Position numbers and translations under genes: made by a program
Part shown: positions 9,601 through 23,100 of the stretch, in pieces
Layout of the letters: each line of letters begins with the position of its first letter
Position numbering within the stretch: the stretch's first letter is position 1
Notes under the pieces: generated by a model
Databases searched by the model: none
Seen by the model: the letters and a program-made list of their open reading frames with translations, nothing else
Told to the model about the DNA's origin: nothing
Origin: Oasisia sp. SBJ-2009
Taxonomy: Eukaryota > Annelida > Polychaeta > Sabellida > Siboglinidae
Assembly (NCBI GenBank): GCA_964017155.1
Contig: OZ024861.1
Location: forward strand, 62,001-126,000
DNA length: 64,000 bases
Direction of reading: 5' to 3'

Positions 9601-9783
9601 GAGAAACGGCCAAGTTCGACGCGCCGGTCGGTCTTCTCGGGCGTATTCCACGCACGGAGTGTAACTATGACTCTCTCGACGAAACCAACTGACCGTGCGC
9701 GTCGTCTTGCCAAGTTTTGGAAACAAATCGAGGAAAACGACAAAGTCCGATCCGTCTACGGGGGATTAGTAGTGGAAGCGTAA
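3683..9783 (+). repeat. Block 2: mixed block containing a 1663-bp HOR twice and a 738-bp pair
   Basis: Unit starts are 3683 A, 3870 B, 4239 B+, 4613 B, 4982 C, 5533 A, 5720 B, 6089 A, 6276 B, 6645 C, 7196 A, 7383 B, 7752 A, 7939 B, 8308 B, 8677 B, 9046 B and 9415 B. The order C-A-B-A-B (1663 bp) occurs at 4982-6644 and 6645-8307, and also at 913-2575 in block 1. The pair at 8308-9045 is followed by a related pair at 9046-9783. The unit at 8677 combines a left half with CGGTAGTAAT and GGTGAAGAGG with an ACG-type right half, so it looks recombinant. Confidence 0.9.
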
Positions 9784-12700
9784 ATGTCTGTTTACATTCT
9801 TTTCAACAGAATTCCTTGGAGACCGCTGGGTAAACGGCGGGAGTAATAATGAACCACTAACTAGATGAGAGGACGAGGCATTTGGCGACCTTAACAGGGT
9901 GATAGTTGCACAAATCGAGGAAAACGACAAAGTCCGATCCGTCTACGGGGGATCATTTGAGGAAGCGTAAATGTCTGTTTACATTCTTTTCAACATAATT
10001 CCGTGCCGACCGCTGGGTAAACGGCGGGAGTAATAATGATCCACTAACTAGATGAGGTGTCAAGGCATTTGGCGACCTTAACAGGGTGATAGTTGCACAA
10101 ATAGAGCAAAACGACAAAGTCCGATCCGTCTACGGGGGATCAGTTTTGAGAATCGAAAGAAACGGCCAAGTTCGACGCGCCGGTCGGTCTTCTCGGGCGT
10201 ATTCCACGCACGGAGTGTAACTATGACTCTCTCGACGAAACCAACTGACCGTGCGCGTCGTCTTGCCATGTTTTGGAAACAAATCGAGGAAAACGACAAA
10301 GTCCGATCCGTCTACGGGGGATCAGTAGTGGAAGCGTAAATGTCTGTTTACATTCTTTTCAACAGAATTCCGTGGCGACCGCTCCGCTGGGTAAACGGCG
10401 GGAGTAATAATGAACCACTAACTAGATGAGGTGACGAGGCATTTGGCGACCTTAACAGGGTGATAGTTGCACAAATCGAGGAAAACGACAAAGTCCGATC
10501 CGTCTACGGGGGATCAGTTTTGAGAATCGAGAGAAACGGCCAAGTTCGACGCGCCGGTCGGTCTTCTCGGGCGTGTGCCACGCAAGGGGTGTAACTACGA
10601 CTCTCTCGACGAAACCAACTGACCGTGCGCGTCGTCTTGCCAACTTTTGGAAACAAATCGAGGAAAACGACAAAGTCCGATCCGTCTACGGGGGATCATT
10701 TGGGGAAACGTAAATGTCTGTTTACATTCTTTTCAACAGAATTCCGTGCCGACCGCTGGGTAAACGGCGGGAGTAATAATGAACCACTAACTAGATGAGG
10801 TGTCAAGGCATTTGGCGACCTTAACAGGGTGGTAGTTGCACAAATAGAGCAAAACGACAAAGTCCGATCCGTCTACGGGGGATCAGTTTTGAGAATCGAA
10901 AGAAACGGCCAAGTTCGACGCGCCGGTCGGTCTTCTCGGGCGTATTCCACGCACGGAGTGTAACTATGACTCTCTCGACGAAACCAACTGACCGTGCGCG
11001 TCGTCTTGCCAAGTTTTGGAAACAAACCGAGGAAAACGACAAAGTCCGATCCGTCTACGGGGGATCAGTAGTGGAAGCGTAAATGTCTGTTTACATTCTT
11101 TTCAACAGAATTCCGTGCCGACCGCTGGGTAAACGGCGGTAGTAATAATGAACCACTAACTAGATGAGGTGAAGAGGCATTTGGCGACCTTAACAGGGTG
11201 ATAGTTGCACAAATCGAGGAAAACGACAAAGTCCGATCCGTCTACGGGGGATCAGTTTTGAGAATCGAGAGAAACGGCCAAGTTCGACGCGCCGGTCGGT
11301 CTTCTCGGGCGTATTCCACGCACGGAGTGTAACTATGACTCTCTCGACGAAACCAACTGACCGTGCGCGTCGTCTTGCCAAGTTTTGGAAACAAATCGAG
11401 GAAAACGACAAAGTCCGATCCGTCTACGGGGGATTAGTAGTGGAAGCGTAAATGTCTGTTTACATTCTTTTCAACAGAATTCCTTGGAGACCGCTGGGTA
11501 AACGGCGGGAGTAATAATGAACCACTAACTAGATGAGAGGACGAGGCATTTGGCGACCTTAACAGGGTGATAGTTGCACAAATCGAGGAAAACGACAAAG
11601 TCCGATCCGTCTACGGGGGATCATTTGAGGAAGCGTAAATGTCTGTTTACATTCTTTTCAACATAATTCCGTGCCGACCGCTGGGTAAACGGCGGGAGTA
11701 ATAATGATCCACTAACTAGATGAGGTGTCAAGGCATTTGGCGACCTTAACAGGGTGATAGTTGCACAAATAGAGCAAAACGACAAAGTCCGATCCGTCTA
11801 CGGGGGATCAGTTTTGAGAATCGAAAGAAACGGCCAAGTTCGACGCGCCGGTCGGTCTTCTCGGGCGTATTCCACGCACGGAGTGTAACTATGACTCTCT
11901 CGACGAAACCAACTGACCGTGCGCGTCGTCTTGCCATGTTTTGGAAACAAATCGAGGAAAACGACAAAGTCCGATCCGTCTACGGGGGATCAGTAGTGGA
12001 AGCGTAAATGTCTGTTTACATTCTTTTCAACAGAATTCCGTGGCGACCGCTCCGCTGGGTAAACGGCGGGAGTAATAATGAACCACTAACTAGATGAGGT
12101 GACGAGGCATTTGGCGACCTTAACAGGGTGATAGTTGCACAAATCGAGGAAAACGACAAAGTCCGATCCGTCTACGGGGGATCAGTTTTGAGAATCGAGA
12201 GAAACGGCCAAGTTCGACGCGCCGGTCGGTCTTCTCGGGCGTGTGCCACGCAAGGGGTGTAACTACGACTCTCTCGACGAAACCAACTGACCGTGCGCGT
12301 CGTCTTGCCAACTTTTGGAAACAAATCGAGGAAAACGACAAAGTCCGATCCGTCTACGGGGGATCATTTGGGGAAACGTAAATGTCTGTTTACATTCTTT
12401 TCAACAGAATTCCGTGCCGACCGCTGGGTAAACGGCGGGAGTAATAATGAACCACTAACTAGATGAGGTGTCAAGGCATTTGGCGACCTTAACAGGGTGG
12501 TAGTTGCACAAATAGAGCAAAACGACAAAGTCCGATCCGTCTACGGGGGATCAGTTTTGAGAATCGAAAGAAACGGCCAAGTTCGACGCGCCGGTCGGTC
12601 TTCTCGGGCGTATTCCACGCACGGAGTGTAACTATGACTCTCTCGACGAAACCAACTGACCGTGCGCGTCGTCTTGCCAAGTTTTGGAAACAAACCGAGG

Positions 12701-13119
12701 AAAACGACAAAGTCCGATCCGTCTACGGGGGATCAGTAGTGGAAGCGTAAATGTCTGTTTACATTCTTTTCAACAGAATTCCGTGCCGACCGCTGGGTAA
12801 ACGGCGGTAGTAATAATGAACCACTAACTAGATGAGGTGAAGAGGCATTTGGCGACCTTAACAGGGTGATAGTTGCACAAATCGAGGAAAACGACAAAGT
12901 CCGATCCGTCTACGGGGGATCAGTTTTGAGAATCGAGAGAAACGGCCAAGTTCGACGCGCCGGTCGGTCTTCTCGGGCGTATTCCACGCACGGAGTGTAA
13001 CTATGACTCTCTCGACGAAACCAACTGACCGTGCGCGTCGTCTTGCCAAGTTTTGGAAACAAATCGAGGAAAACGACAAAGTCCGATCCGTCTACGGGGG
13101 ATCAGTAGTGGAAGCGTAA
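9784..13119 (+). repeat. Block 3: 1668-bp HOR, two copies (A-B-B+-B-B)
   Basis: The copies are 9784-11451 and 11452-13119. Unit starts are 9784 A, 9971 B, 10340 B+, 10714 B, 11083 B, then 11452 A, 11639 B, 12008 B+, 12382 B, 12751 B. The leading A unit has CCTTGGAGACCGC and GATGAGAGGACGAGG, as at 1, 3683, 28062, 31201, 33602, 39334 and 46537. The tails before 9784 and before 11452 both read GGGGGATTAGTAGTGG, whereas the tail at the end of the second copy has the usual GATCAG. The T variant therefore marks the junctions of this duplication. Confidence 0.92.
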
Positions 13120-16100
13120 ATGTCTGTTTACATTCTTTTCAACAGAATTCCTTGGCGACCGCTGGGTAAACGGCGGGAGTAATAATGAACCACTAACTAG
13201 ATGAGGTGACGAGGCATTTGGCGACCTTAACAGGGTGATAGTTGCACAAATCGAGGAAAACGACAAAGTTCGATCCGTCTACGGGGGATCAGTTTTGAGA
13301 ATCGAGAGAAACGGCCAAGTTCGACGCGCCGGTCGGTCTTCTCGGGCGTGTGCCACGCAAGGGGTGTAACTACGACTCTCTCGACGAAACCAACTGACCG
13401 TGCGCGTCGTCTTTCCAACTTTTGGAAACAAATCGAGCAAAACGACAAAGTCCGATCCGTCTACGGGGGATCATTTGGGGAAGCGTAAATGTCTGTTTAG
13501 ATTCTTTTCAACAGAATTCCTTGGCGACCGCTGGGTAAACGGCGGGAGTAATAATGAACCACTAACTAGATGAGGTGACGAGGCATTTGGCGACCTTAAC
13601 AGGGTGATAGTTGCACAAATCGAGGAAAACGACAAAGTCCGATCAGTCTACGGGGGATCAGTTTTGAGAATCGAGAGAAACGGCCAAGTTCGACGCGCCG
13701 GTCGGTCTTCTCGGGCGTATTCCACGCACGGAGTGTAACTATGACTCTCTCGACGAAACCAACTGACCGTGCGCGTCGTCTTGCCAAGTTTTGGAAACAA
13801 ATCGAGCAAAACGACAAAGTCCGATCCGTCTACGGGGGATCAGTTTTGAGAATCGAGAGAAACGGCCAAGTTCGACGCGCCGGTCGGTCTTCTCGGGCGT
13901 ATTCCACGCACGGAGTGTAACTATGACTCTCTCGACGAAACCAACTGACCGTGCGAGTCGTCTTGCCAAGTTTTGGAAACAAATCGAGGAAAACGACAAA
14001 GTCCGATCCGTCTACGGGGGATCAGTAGTGGAAGCGTAAATGTATGTTTACATTCTTTTCAACAGAATTCCGTGGCGACCGCTGGGTAAACGGCGGGAGT
14101 AATAATGAACCACTAACTAGATGAGGTGACGAGGCATTTGGCGACCTTAACAGGGTGATAGTTGCACAAATCGGGGAAAACGACAAAGTCCGATCCGTCT
14201 ACGGGGGATCATTTGAGGAAGCGTAAATGTCTGTTTACATTCTTTTCAACATAATTCCGTGCCGACCGCTGGGTAAACGGCGGGAGTAATAATGATCCAC
14301 TAACTAGATGAGGTGTCAAGGCATTTGGCGACCTTAACAGGGTGATAGTTGCACAAATAGAGCAAAACGACAAAGTCCGATCCGTCTACGGGGGATCAGT
14401 TTTGAGAATCGAAAGAAACGGCCAAGTTCGACGCGCCGGTCGGTCTTCTCGGGCGTATTCCACGCACGGAGTGTAACTATGACTCTCTCGACGAAACCAA
14501 CTGACCGTGCGCGTCGTCTTGCCATGTTTTGGAAACAAATCGAGGAAAACGACAAAGTCCGATCCGTCTACGGGGGATCAGTAGTGGAAGCGTAAATGTC
14601 TGTTTACATTCTTTTCAACAGAATTCCTTGGCGACCGCTGGGTAAACGGCGGGAGTAATAATGAACCACTAACTAGATGAGGTGACGAGGCATTTGGCGA
14701 CCTTAACAGGGTGATAGTTGCACAAATCGAGGAAAACGACAAAGTCCGATCCGTCTACGGGGGATCATTTGAGGAAGCGTAAATGTCTGTTTACATTCTT
14801 TTCAACAGAATTCCGTGCCGACCGCTGGGTAAACGGCGGGAGTAATAATGATCCACTAACTAGATGAGGTGACGAGGCATTTGGCGACCTTAACAGGGTG
14901 ATAGTTGCACAAATCGAGGAAAACGACAAAGTCCGATCCGTCTACGGGGGATCAGTTTTGAGAATCGAGAGAAACGGCCAAGTTCGACGCGCCGGTCGGT
15001 CTTCTCGGGCGTGTGCCACGCAAGGGGTGTAACTACGACTCTCTCGACGAAACCAACTGACCGTGCGCGTCGTCTTGCCAACTTTTGGAAACAAATCGAG
15101 GAAAACGACAAAGTCCGATCCGTCTACGGGGGATCATTTGGGGAAACGTAAATGTCTGTTTACATTCTTTTCAACAGAATTCCGTGCCGACCGCTGGGTA
15201 AACGGCGGGAGTAATAATGAACCACTAACTAGATGAGGTGTCAAGGCATTTGGCGACCTTAACAGGGTGGTAGTTGCACAAATAGAGCAAAACGACAAAG
15301 TCCGATCCGTCTACGGGGGATCAGTTTTGAGAATCGAAAGAAACGGCCAAGTTCGACGCGCCGGTCGGTCTTCTCGGGCGTATTCCACGCACGGAGTGTA
15401 ACTATGACTCTCTCGACGAAACCAACTGACCGTGCGCGTCGTCTTGCCAAGTTTTGGAAACAAACCGAGGAAAACGACAAAGTCCGATCCGTCTACGGGG
15501 GATCAGTAGTGGAAGCGTAAATGTCTGTTTACATTCTTTTCAACAGAATTCCGTGCCGACCGCTGGGTAAACGGCGGTAGTAATAATGAACCACTAACTA
15601 GATGAGGTGAAGAGGCATTTGGCGACCTTAACAGGGTGATAGTTGCACAAATCGAGGAAAACGACAAAGTCCGATCCGTCTACGGGGGATCAGTTTTGAG
15701 AATCGAGAGAAACGGCCAAGTTCGACGCGCCGGTCGGTCTTCTCGGGCGTATTCCACGCACGGAGTGTAACTATGACTCTCTCGACGAAACCAACTGACC
15801 GTGCGCGTCGTCTTGCCAAGTTTTGGAAACAAATCGAGGAAAACGACAAAGTCCGATCCGTCTACGGGGGATCAGTAGTGGAAGCGTAAATGTCTGTTTA
15901 CATTCTTTTCAACAGAATTCCTTGGCGACCGCTGGGTAAACGGCGGGAGTAATAATGAACCACTAACTAGATGAGGTGACGAGGCATTTGGCGACCTTAA
16001 CAGGGTGATAGTTGCACAAATCGAGGAAAACGACAAAGTTCGATCCGTCTACGGGGGATCAGTTTTGAGAATCGAGAGAAACGGCCAAGTTCGACGCGCC

Positions 16101-16809
16101 GGTCGGTCTTCTCGGGCGTGTGCCACGCAAGGGGTGTAACTACGACTCTCTCGACGAAACCAACTGACCGTGCGCGTCGTCTTTCCAACTTTTGGAAACA
16201 AATCGAGCAAAACGACAAAGTCCGATCCGTCTACGGGGGATCATTTGGGGAAGCGTAAATGTCTGTTTAGATTCTTTTCAACAGAATTCCTTGGCGACCG
16301 CTGGGTAAACGGCGGGAGTAATAATGAACCACTAACTAGATGAGGTGACGAGGCATTTGGCGACCTTAACAGGGTGATAGTTGCACAAATCGAGGAAAAC
16401 GACAAAGTCCGATCAGTCTACGGGGGATCAGTTTTGAGAATCGAGAGAAACGGCCAAGTTCGACGCGCCGGTCGGTCTTCTCGGGCGTATTCCACGCACG
16501 GAGTGTAACTATGACTCTCTCGACGAAACCAACTGACCGTGCGCGTCGTCTTGCCAAGTTTTGGAAACAAATCGAGCAAAACGACAAAGTCCGATCCGTC
16601 TACGGGGGATCAGTTTTGAGAATCGAGAGAAACGGCCAAGTTCGACGCGCCGGTCGGTCTTCTCGGGCGTGTGCCACGCAAGGGGTGTAACTACGACTCT
16701 CTCGACGAAACCAACTGACCGTGCGCGTCGTCTTTCCAACTTTTGGAAACAAATCGAGCAAAACGACAAAGTCCGATCCGTCTACGGGGGATCATTTGGG
16801 GAAGCGTAA
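13120..16809 (+). repeat. Block 4a: B unit, then 3321-bp HOR copy 1 (C-A-B-A-B-B-B-B-C)
   Basis: Unit starts are 13120 B, then 13489 C, 14040 A, 14227 B, 14596 A, 14783 B, 15152 B, 15521 B, 15890 B and 16259 C. The first C has two private marks: G for C at its 12th base (13500, giving TTTAGATTC) and A at 13956 (GTGCGAGTCG). The last C (16259) has its second module of the ACG type, so it combines halves of different units. The HOR ends with that C directly against the next C. Confidence 0.92.
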
Positions 16810-19800
16810 ATGTCTGTTTAGATTCTTTTCAACAGAATTCCTTGGCGACCGCTGGGTAAACGGCGGGAGTAATAATGAACCACTAACTAGATGAGGTGAC
16901 GAGGCATTTGGCGACCTTAACAGGGTGATAGTTGCACAAATCGAGGAAAACGACAAAGTCCGATCAGTCTACGGGGGATCAGTTTTGAGAATCGAGAGAA
17001 ACGGCCAAGTTCGACGCGCCGGTCGGTCTTCTCGGGCGTATTCCACGCACGGAGTGTAACTATGACTCTCTCGACGAAACCAACTGACCGTGCGCGTCGT
17101 CTTGCCAAGTTTTGGAAACAAATCGAGCAAAACGACAAAGTCCGATCCGTCTACGGGGGATCAGTTTTGAGAATCGAGAGAAACGGCCAAGTTCGACGCG
17201 CCGGTCGGTCTTCTCGGGCGTATTCCACGCACGGAGTGTAACTATGACTCTCTCGACGAAACCAACTGACCGTGCGAGTCGTCTTGCCAAGTTTTGGAAA
17301 CAAATCGAGGAAAACGACAAAGTCCGATCCGTCTACGGGGGATCAGTAGTGGAAGCGTAAATGTATGTTTACATTCTTTTCAACAGAATTCCGTGGCGAC
17401 CGCTGGGTAAACGGCGGGAGTAATAATGAACCACTAACTAGATGAGGTGACGAGGCATTTGGCGACCTTAACAGGGTGATAGTTGCACAAATCGGGGAAA
17501 ACGACAAAGTCCGATCCGTCTACGGGGGATCATTTGAGGAAGCGTAAATGTCTGTTTACATTCTTTTCAACATAATTCCGTGCCGACCGCTGGGTAAACG
17601 GCGGGAGTAATAATGATCCACTAACTAGATGAGGTGTCAAGGCATTTGGCGACCTTAACAGGGTGATAGTTGCACAAATAGAGCAAAACGACAAAGTCCG
17701 ATCCGTCTACGGGGGATCAGTTTTGAGAATCGAAAGAAACGGCCAAGTTCGACGCGCCGGTCGGTCTTCTCGGGCGTATTCCACGCACGGAGTGTAACTA
17801 TGACTCTCTCGACGAAACCAACTGACCGTGCGCGTCGTCTTGCCATGTTTTGGAAACAAATCGAGGAAAACGACAAAGTCCGATCCGTCTACGGGGGATC
17901 AGTAGTGGAAGCGTAAATGTCTGTTTACATTCTTTTCAACAGAATTCCTTGGCGACCGCTGGGTAAACGGCGGGAGTAATAATGAACCACTAACTAGATG
18001 AGGTGACGAGGCATTTGGCGACCTTAACAGGGTGATAGTTGCACAAATCGAGGAAAACGACAAAGTCCGATCCGTCTACGGGGGATCATTTGAGGAAGCG
18101 TAAATGTCTGTTTACATTCTTTTCAACAGAATTCCGTGCCGACCGCTGGGTAAACGGCGGGAGTAATAATGATCCACTAACTAGATGAGGTGACGAGGCA
18201 TTTGGCGACCTTAACAGGGTGATAGTTGCACAAATCGAGGAAAACGACAAAGTCCGATCCGTCTACGGGGGATCAGTTTTGAGAATCGAGAGAAACGGCC
18301 AAGTTCGACGCGCCGGTCGGTCTTCTCGGGCGTGTGCCACGCAAGGGGTGTAACTACGACTCTCTCGACGAAACCAACTGACCGTGCGCGTCGTCTTGCC
18401 AACTTTTGGAAACAAATCGAGGAAAACGACAAAGTCCGATCCGTCTACGGGGGATCATTTGGGGAAACGTAAATGTCTGTTTACATTCTTTTCAACAGAA
18501 TTCCGTGCCGACCGCTGGGTAAACGGCGGGAGTAATAATGAACCACTAACTAGATGAGGTGTCAAGGCATTTGGCGACCTTAACAGGGTGGTAGTTGCAC
18601 AAATAGAGCAAAACGACAAAGTCCGATCCGTCTACGGGGGATCAGTTTTGAGAATCGAAAGAAACGGCCAAGTTCGACGCGCCGGTCGGTCTTCTCGGGC
18701 GTATTCCACGCACGGAGTGTAACTATGACTCTCTCGACGAAACCAACTGACCGTGCGCGTCGTCTTGCCAAGTTTTGGAAACAAACCGAGGAAAACGACA
18801 AAGTCCGATCCGTCTACGGGGGATCAGTAGTGGAAGCGTAAATGTCTGTTTACATTCTTTTCAACAGAATTCCGTGCCGACCGCTGGGTAAACGGCGGTA
18901 GTAATAATGAACCACTAACTAGATGAGGTGAAGAGGCATTTGGCGACCTTAACAGGGTGATAGTTGCACAAATCGAGGAAAACGACAAAGTCCGATCCGT
19001 CTACGGGGGATCAGTTTTGAGAATCGAGAGAAACGGCCAAGTTCGACGCGCCGGTCGGTCTTCTCGGGCGTATTCCACGCACGGAGTGTAACTATGACTC
19101 TCTCGACGAAACCAACTGACCGTGCGCGTCGTCTTGCCAAGTTTTGGAAACAAATCGAGGAAAACGACAAAGTCCGATCCGTCTACGGGGGATCAGTAGT
19201 GGAAGCGTAAATGTCTGTTTACATTCTTTTCAACAGAATTCCTTGGCGACCGCTGGGTAAACGGCGGGAGTAATAATGAACCACTAACTAGATGAGGTGA
19301 CGAGGCATTTGGCGACCTTAACAGGGTGATAGTTGCACAAATCGAGGAAAACGACAAAGTTCGATCCGTCTACGGGGGATCAGTTTTGAGAATCGAGAGA
19401 AACGGCCAAGTTCGACGCGCCGGTCGGTCTTCTCGGGCGTGTGCCACGCAAGGGGTGTAACTACGACTCTCTCGACGAAACCAACTGACCGTGCGCGTCG
19501 TCTTTCCAACTTTTGGAAACAAATCGAGCAAAACGACAAAGTCCGATCCGTCTACGGGGGATCATTTGGGGAAGCGTAAATGTCTGTTTAGATTCTTTTC
19601 AACAGAATTCCTTGGCGACCGCTGGGTAAACGGCGGGAGTAATAATGAACCACTAACTAGATGAGGTGACGAGGCATTTGGCGACCTTAACAGGGTGATA
19701 GTTGCACAAATCGAGGAAAACGACAAAGTCCGATCAGTCTACGGGGGATCAGTTTTGAGAATCGAGAGAAACGGCCAAGTTCGACGCGCCGGTCGGTCTT

Positions 19801-20130
19801 CTCGGGCGTATTCCACGCACGGAGTGTAACTATGACTCTCTCGACGAAACCAACTGACCGTGCGCGTCGTCTTGCCAAGTTTTGGAAACAAATCGAGCAA
19901 AACGACAAAGTCCGATCCGTCTACGGGGGATCAGTTTTGAGAATCGAGAGAAACGGCCAAGTTCGACGCGCCGGTCGGTCTTCTCGGGCGTGTGCCACGC
20001 AAGGGGTGTAACTACGACTCTCTCGACGAAACCAACTGACCGTGCGCGTCGTCTTTCCAACTTTTGGAAACAAATCGAGCAAAACGACAAAGTCCGATCC
20101 GTCTACGGGGGATCATTTGGGGAAGCGTAA
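16810..20130 (+). repeat. Block 4b: 3321-bp HOR copy 2
   Basis: Unit starts are 16810 C, 17361 A, 17548 B, 17917 A, 18104 B, 18473 B, 18842 B, 19211 B and 19580 C. Order and lengths are identical to copy 1. The private marks recur at the expected positions (16821 and 17277). The hybrid C with an ACG-type second module is repeated at 19580, so the hybrid formed before this duplication. Confidence 0.93.
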
Positions 20131-23100
20131 ATGTCTGTTTAGATTCTTTTCAACAGAATTCCTTGGCGACCGCTGGGTAAACGGCGGGAGTAATAATGAA
20201 CCACTAACTAGATGAGGTGACGAGGCATTTGGCGACCTTAACAGGGTGATAGTTGCACAAATCGAGGAAAACGACAAAGTCCGATCAGTCTACGGGGGAT
20301 CAGTTTTGAGAATCGAGAGAAACGGCCAAGTTCGACGCGCCGGTCGGTCTTCTCGGGCGTATTCCACGCACGGAGTGTAACTATGACTCTCTCGACGAAA
20401 CCAACTGACCGTGCGCGTCGTCTTGCCAAGTTTTGGAAACAAATCGAGCAAAACGACAAAGTCCGATCCGTCTACGGGGGATCAGTTTTGAGAATCGAGA
20501 GAAACGGCCAAGTTCGACGCGCCGGTCGGTCTTCTCGGGCGTATTCCACGCACGGAGTGTAACTATGACTCTCTCGACGAAACCAACTGACCGTGCGAGT
20601 CGTCTTGCCAAGTTTTGGAAACAAATCGAGGAAAACGACAAAGTCCGATCCGTCTACGGGGGATCAGTAGTGGAAGCGTAAATGTATGTTTACATTCTTT
20701 TCAACAGAATTCCGTGGCGACCGCTGGGTAAACGGCGGGAGTAATAATGAACCACTAACTAGATGAGGTGACGAGGCATTTGGCGACCTTAACAGGGTGA
20801 TAGTTGCACAAATCGGGGAAAACGACAAAGTCCGATCCGTCTACGGGGGATCATTTGAGGAAGCGTAAATGTCTGTTTACATTCTTTTCAACATAATTCC
20901 GTGCCGACCGCTGGGTAAACGGCGGGAGTAATAATGATCCACTAACTAGATGAGGTGTCAAGGCATTTGGCGACCTTAACAGGGTGATAGTTGCACAAAT
21001 AGAGCAAAACGACAAAGTCCGATCCGTCTACGGGGGATCAGTTTTGAGAATCGAAAGAAACGGCCAAGTTCGACGCGCCGGTCGGTCTTCTCGGGCGTAT
21101 TCCACGCACGGAGTGTAACTATGACTCTCTCGACGAAACCAACTGACCGTGCGCGTCGTCTTGCCATGTTTTGGAAACAAATCGAGGAAAACGACAAAGT
21201 CCGATCCGTCTACGGGGGATCAGTAGTGGAAGCGTAAATGTCTGTTTACATTCTTTTCAACAGAATTCCTTGGCGACCGCTGGGTAAACGGCGGGAGTAA
21301 TAATGAACCACTAACTAGATGAGGTGACGAGGCATTTGGCGACCTTAACAGGGTGATAGTTGCACAAATCGAGGAAAACGACAAAGTCCGATCCGTCTAC
21401 GGGGGATCATTTGAGGAAGCGTAAATGTCTGTTTACATTCTTTTCAACAGAATTCCGTGCCGACCGCTGGGTAAACGGCGGGAGTAATAATGATCCACTA
21501 ACTAGATGAGGTGACGAGGCATTTGGCGACCTTAACAGGGTGATAGTTGCACAAATCGAGGAAAACGACAAAGTCCGATCCGTCTACGGGGGATCAGTTT
21601 TGAGAATCGAGAGAAACGGCCAAGTTCGACGCGCCGGTCGGTCTTCTCGGGCGTGTGCCACGCAAGGGGTGTAACTACGACTCTCTCGACGAAACCAACT
21701 GACCGTGCGCGTCGTCTTGCCAACTTTTGGAAACAAATCGAGGAAAACGACAAAGTCCGATCCGTCTACGGGGGATCATTTGGGGAAACGTAAATGTCTG
21801 TTTACATTCTTTTCAACAGAATTCCGTGCCGACCGCTGGGTAAACGGCGGGAGTAATAATGAACCACTAACTAGATGAGGTGTCAAGGCATTTGGCGACC
21901 TTAACAGGGTGGTAGTTGCACAAATAGAGCAAAACGACAAAGTCCGATCCGTCTACGGGGGATCAGTTTTGAGAATCGAAAGAAACGGCCAAGTTCGACG
22001 CGCCGGTCGGTCTTCTCGGGCGTATTCCACGCACGGAGTGTAACTATGACTCTCTCGACGAAACCAACTGACCGTGCGCGTCGTCTTGCCAAGTTTTGGA
22101 AACAAACCGAGGAAAACGACAAAGTCCGATCCGTCTACGGGGGATCAGTAGTGGAAGCGTAAATGTCTGTTTACATTCTTTTCAACAGAATTCCGTGCCG
22201 ACCGCTGGGTAAACGGCGGTAGTAATAATGAACCACTAACTAGATGAGGTGAAGAGGCATTTGGCGACCTTAACAGGGTGATAGTTGCACAAATCGAGGA
22301 AAACGACAAAGTCCGATCCGTCTACGGGGGATCAGTTTTGAGAATCGAGAGAAACGGCCAAGTTCGACGCGCCGGTCGGTCTTCTCGGGCGTATTCCACG
22401 CACGGAGTGTAACTATGACTCTCTCGACGAAACCAACTGACCGTGCGCGTCGTCTTGCCAAGTTTTGGAAACAAATCGAGGAAAACGACAAAGTCCGATC
22501 CGTCTACGGGGGATCAGTAGTGGAAGCGTAAATGTCTGTTTACATTCTTTTCAACAGAATTCCTTGGCGACCGCTGGGTAAACGGCGGGAGTAATAATGA
22601 ACCACTAACTAGATGAGGTGACGAGGCATTTGGCGACCTTAACAGGGTGATAGTTGCACAAATCGAGGAAAACGACAAAGTTCGATCCGTCTACGGGGGA
22701 TCAGTTTTGAGAATCGAGAGAAACGGCCAAGTTCGACGCGCCGGTCGGTCTTCTCGGGCGTGTGCCACGCAAGGGGTGTAACTACGACTCTCTCGACGAA
22801 ACCAACTGACCGTGCGCGTCGTCTTTCCAACTTTTGGAAACAAATCGAGCAAAACGACAAAGTCCGATCCGTCTACGGGGGATCATTTGGGGAAGCGTAA
22901 ATGTCTGTTTAGATTCTTTTCAACAGAATTCCTTGGCGACCGCTGGGTAAACGGCGGGAGTAATAATGAACCACTAACTAGATGAGGTGACGAGGCATTT
23001 GGCGACCTTAACAGGGTGATAGTTGCACAAATCGAGGAAAACGACAAAGTCCGATCAGTCTACGGGGGATCAGTTTTGAGAATCGAGAGAAACGGCCAAG

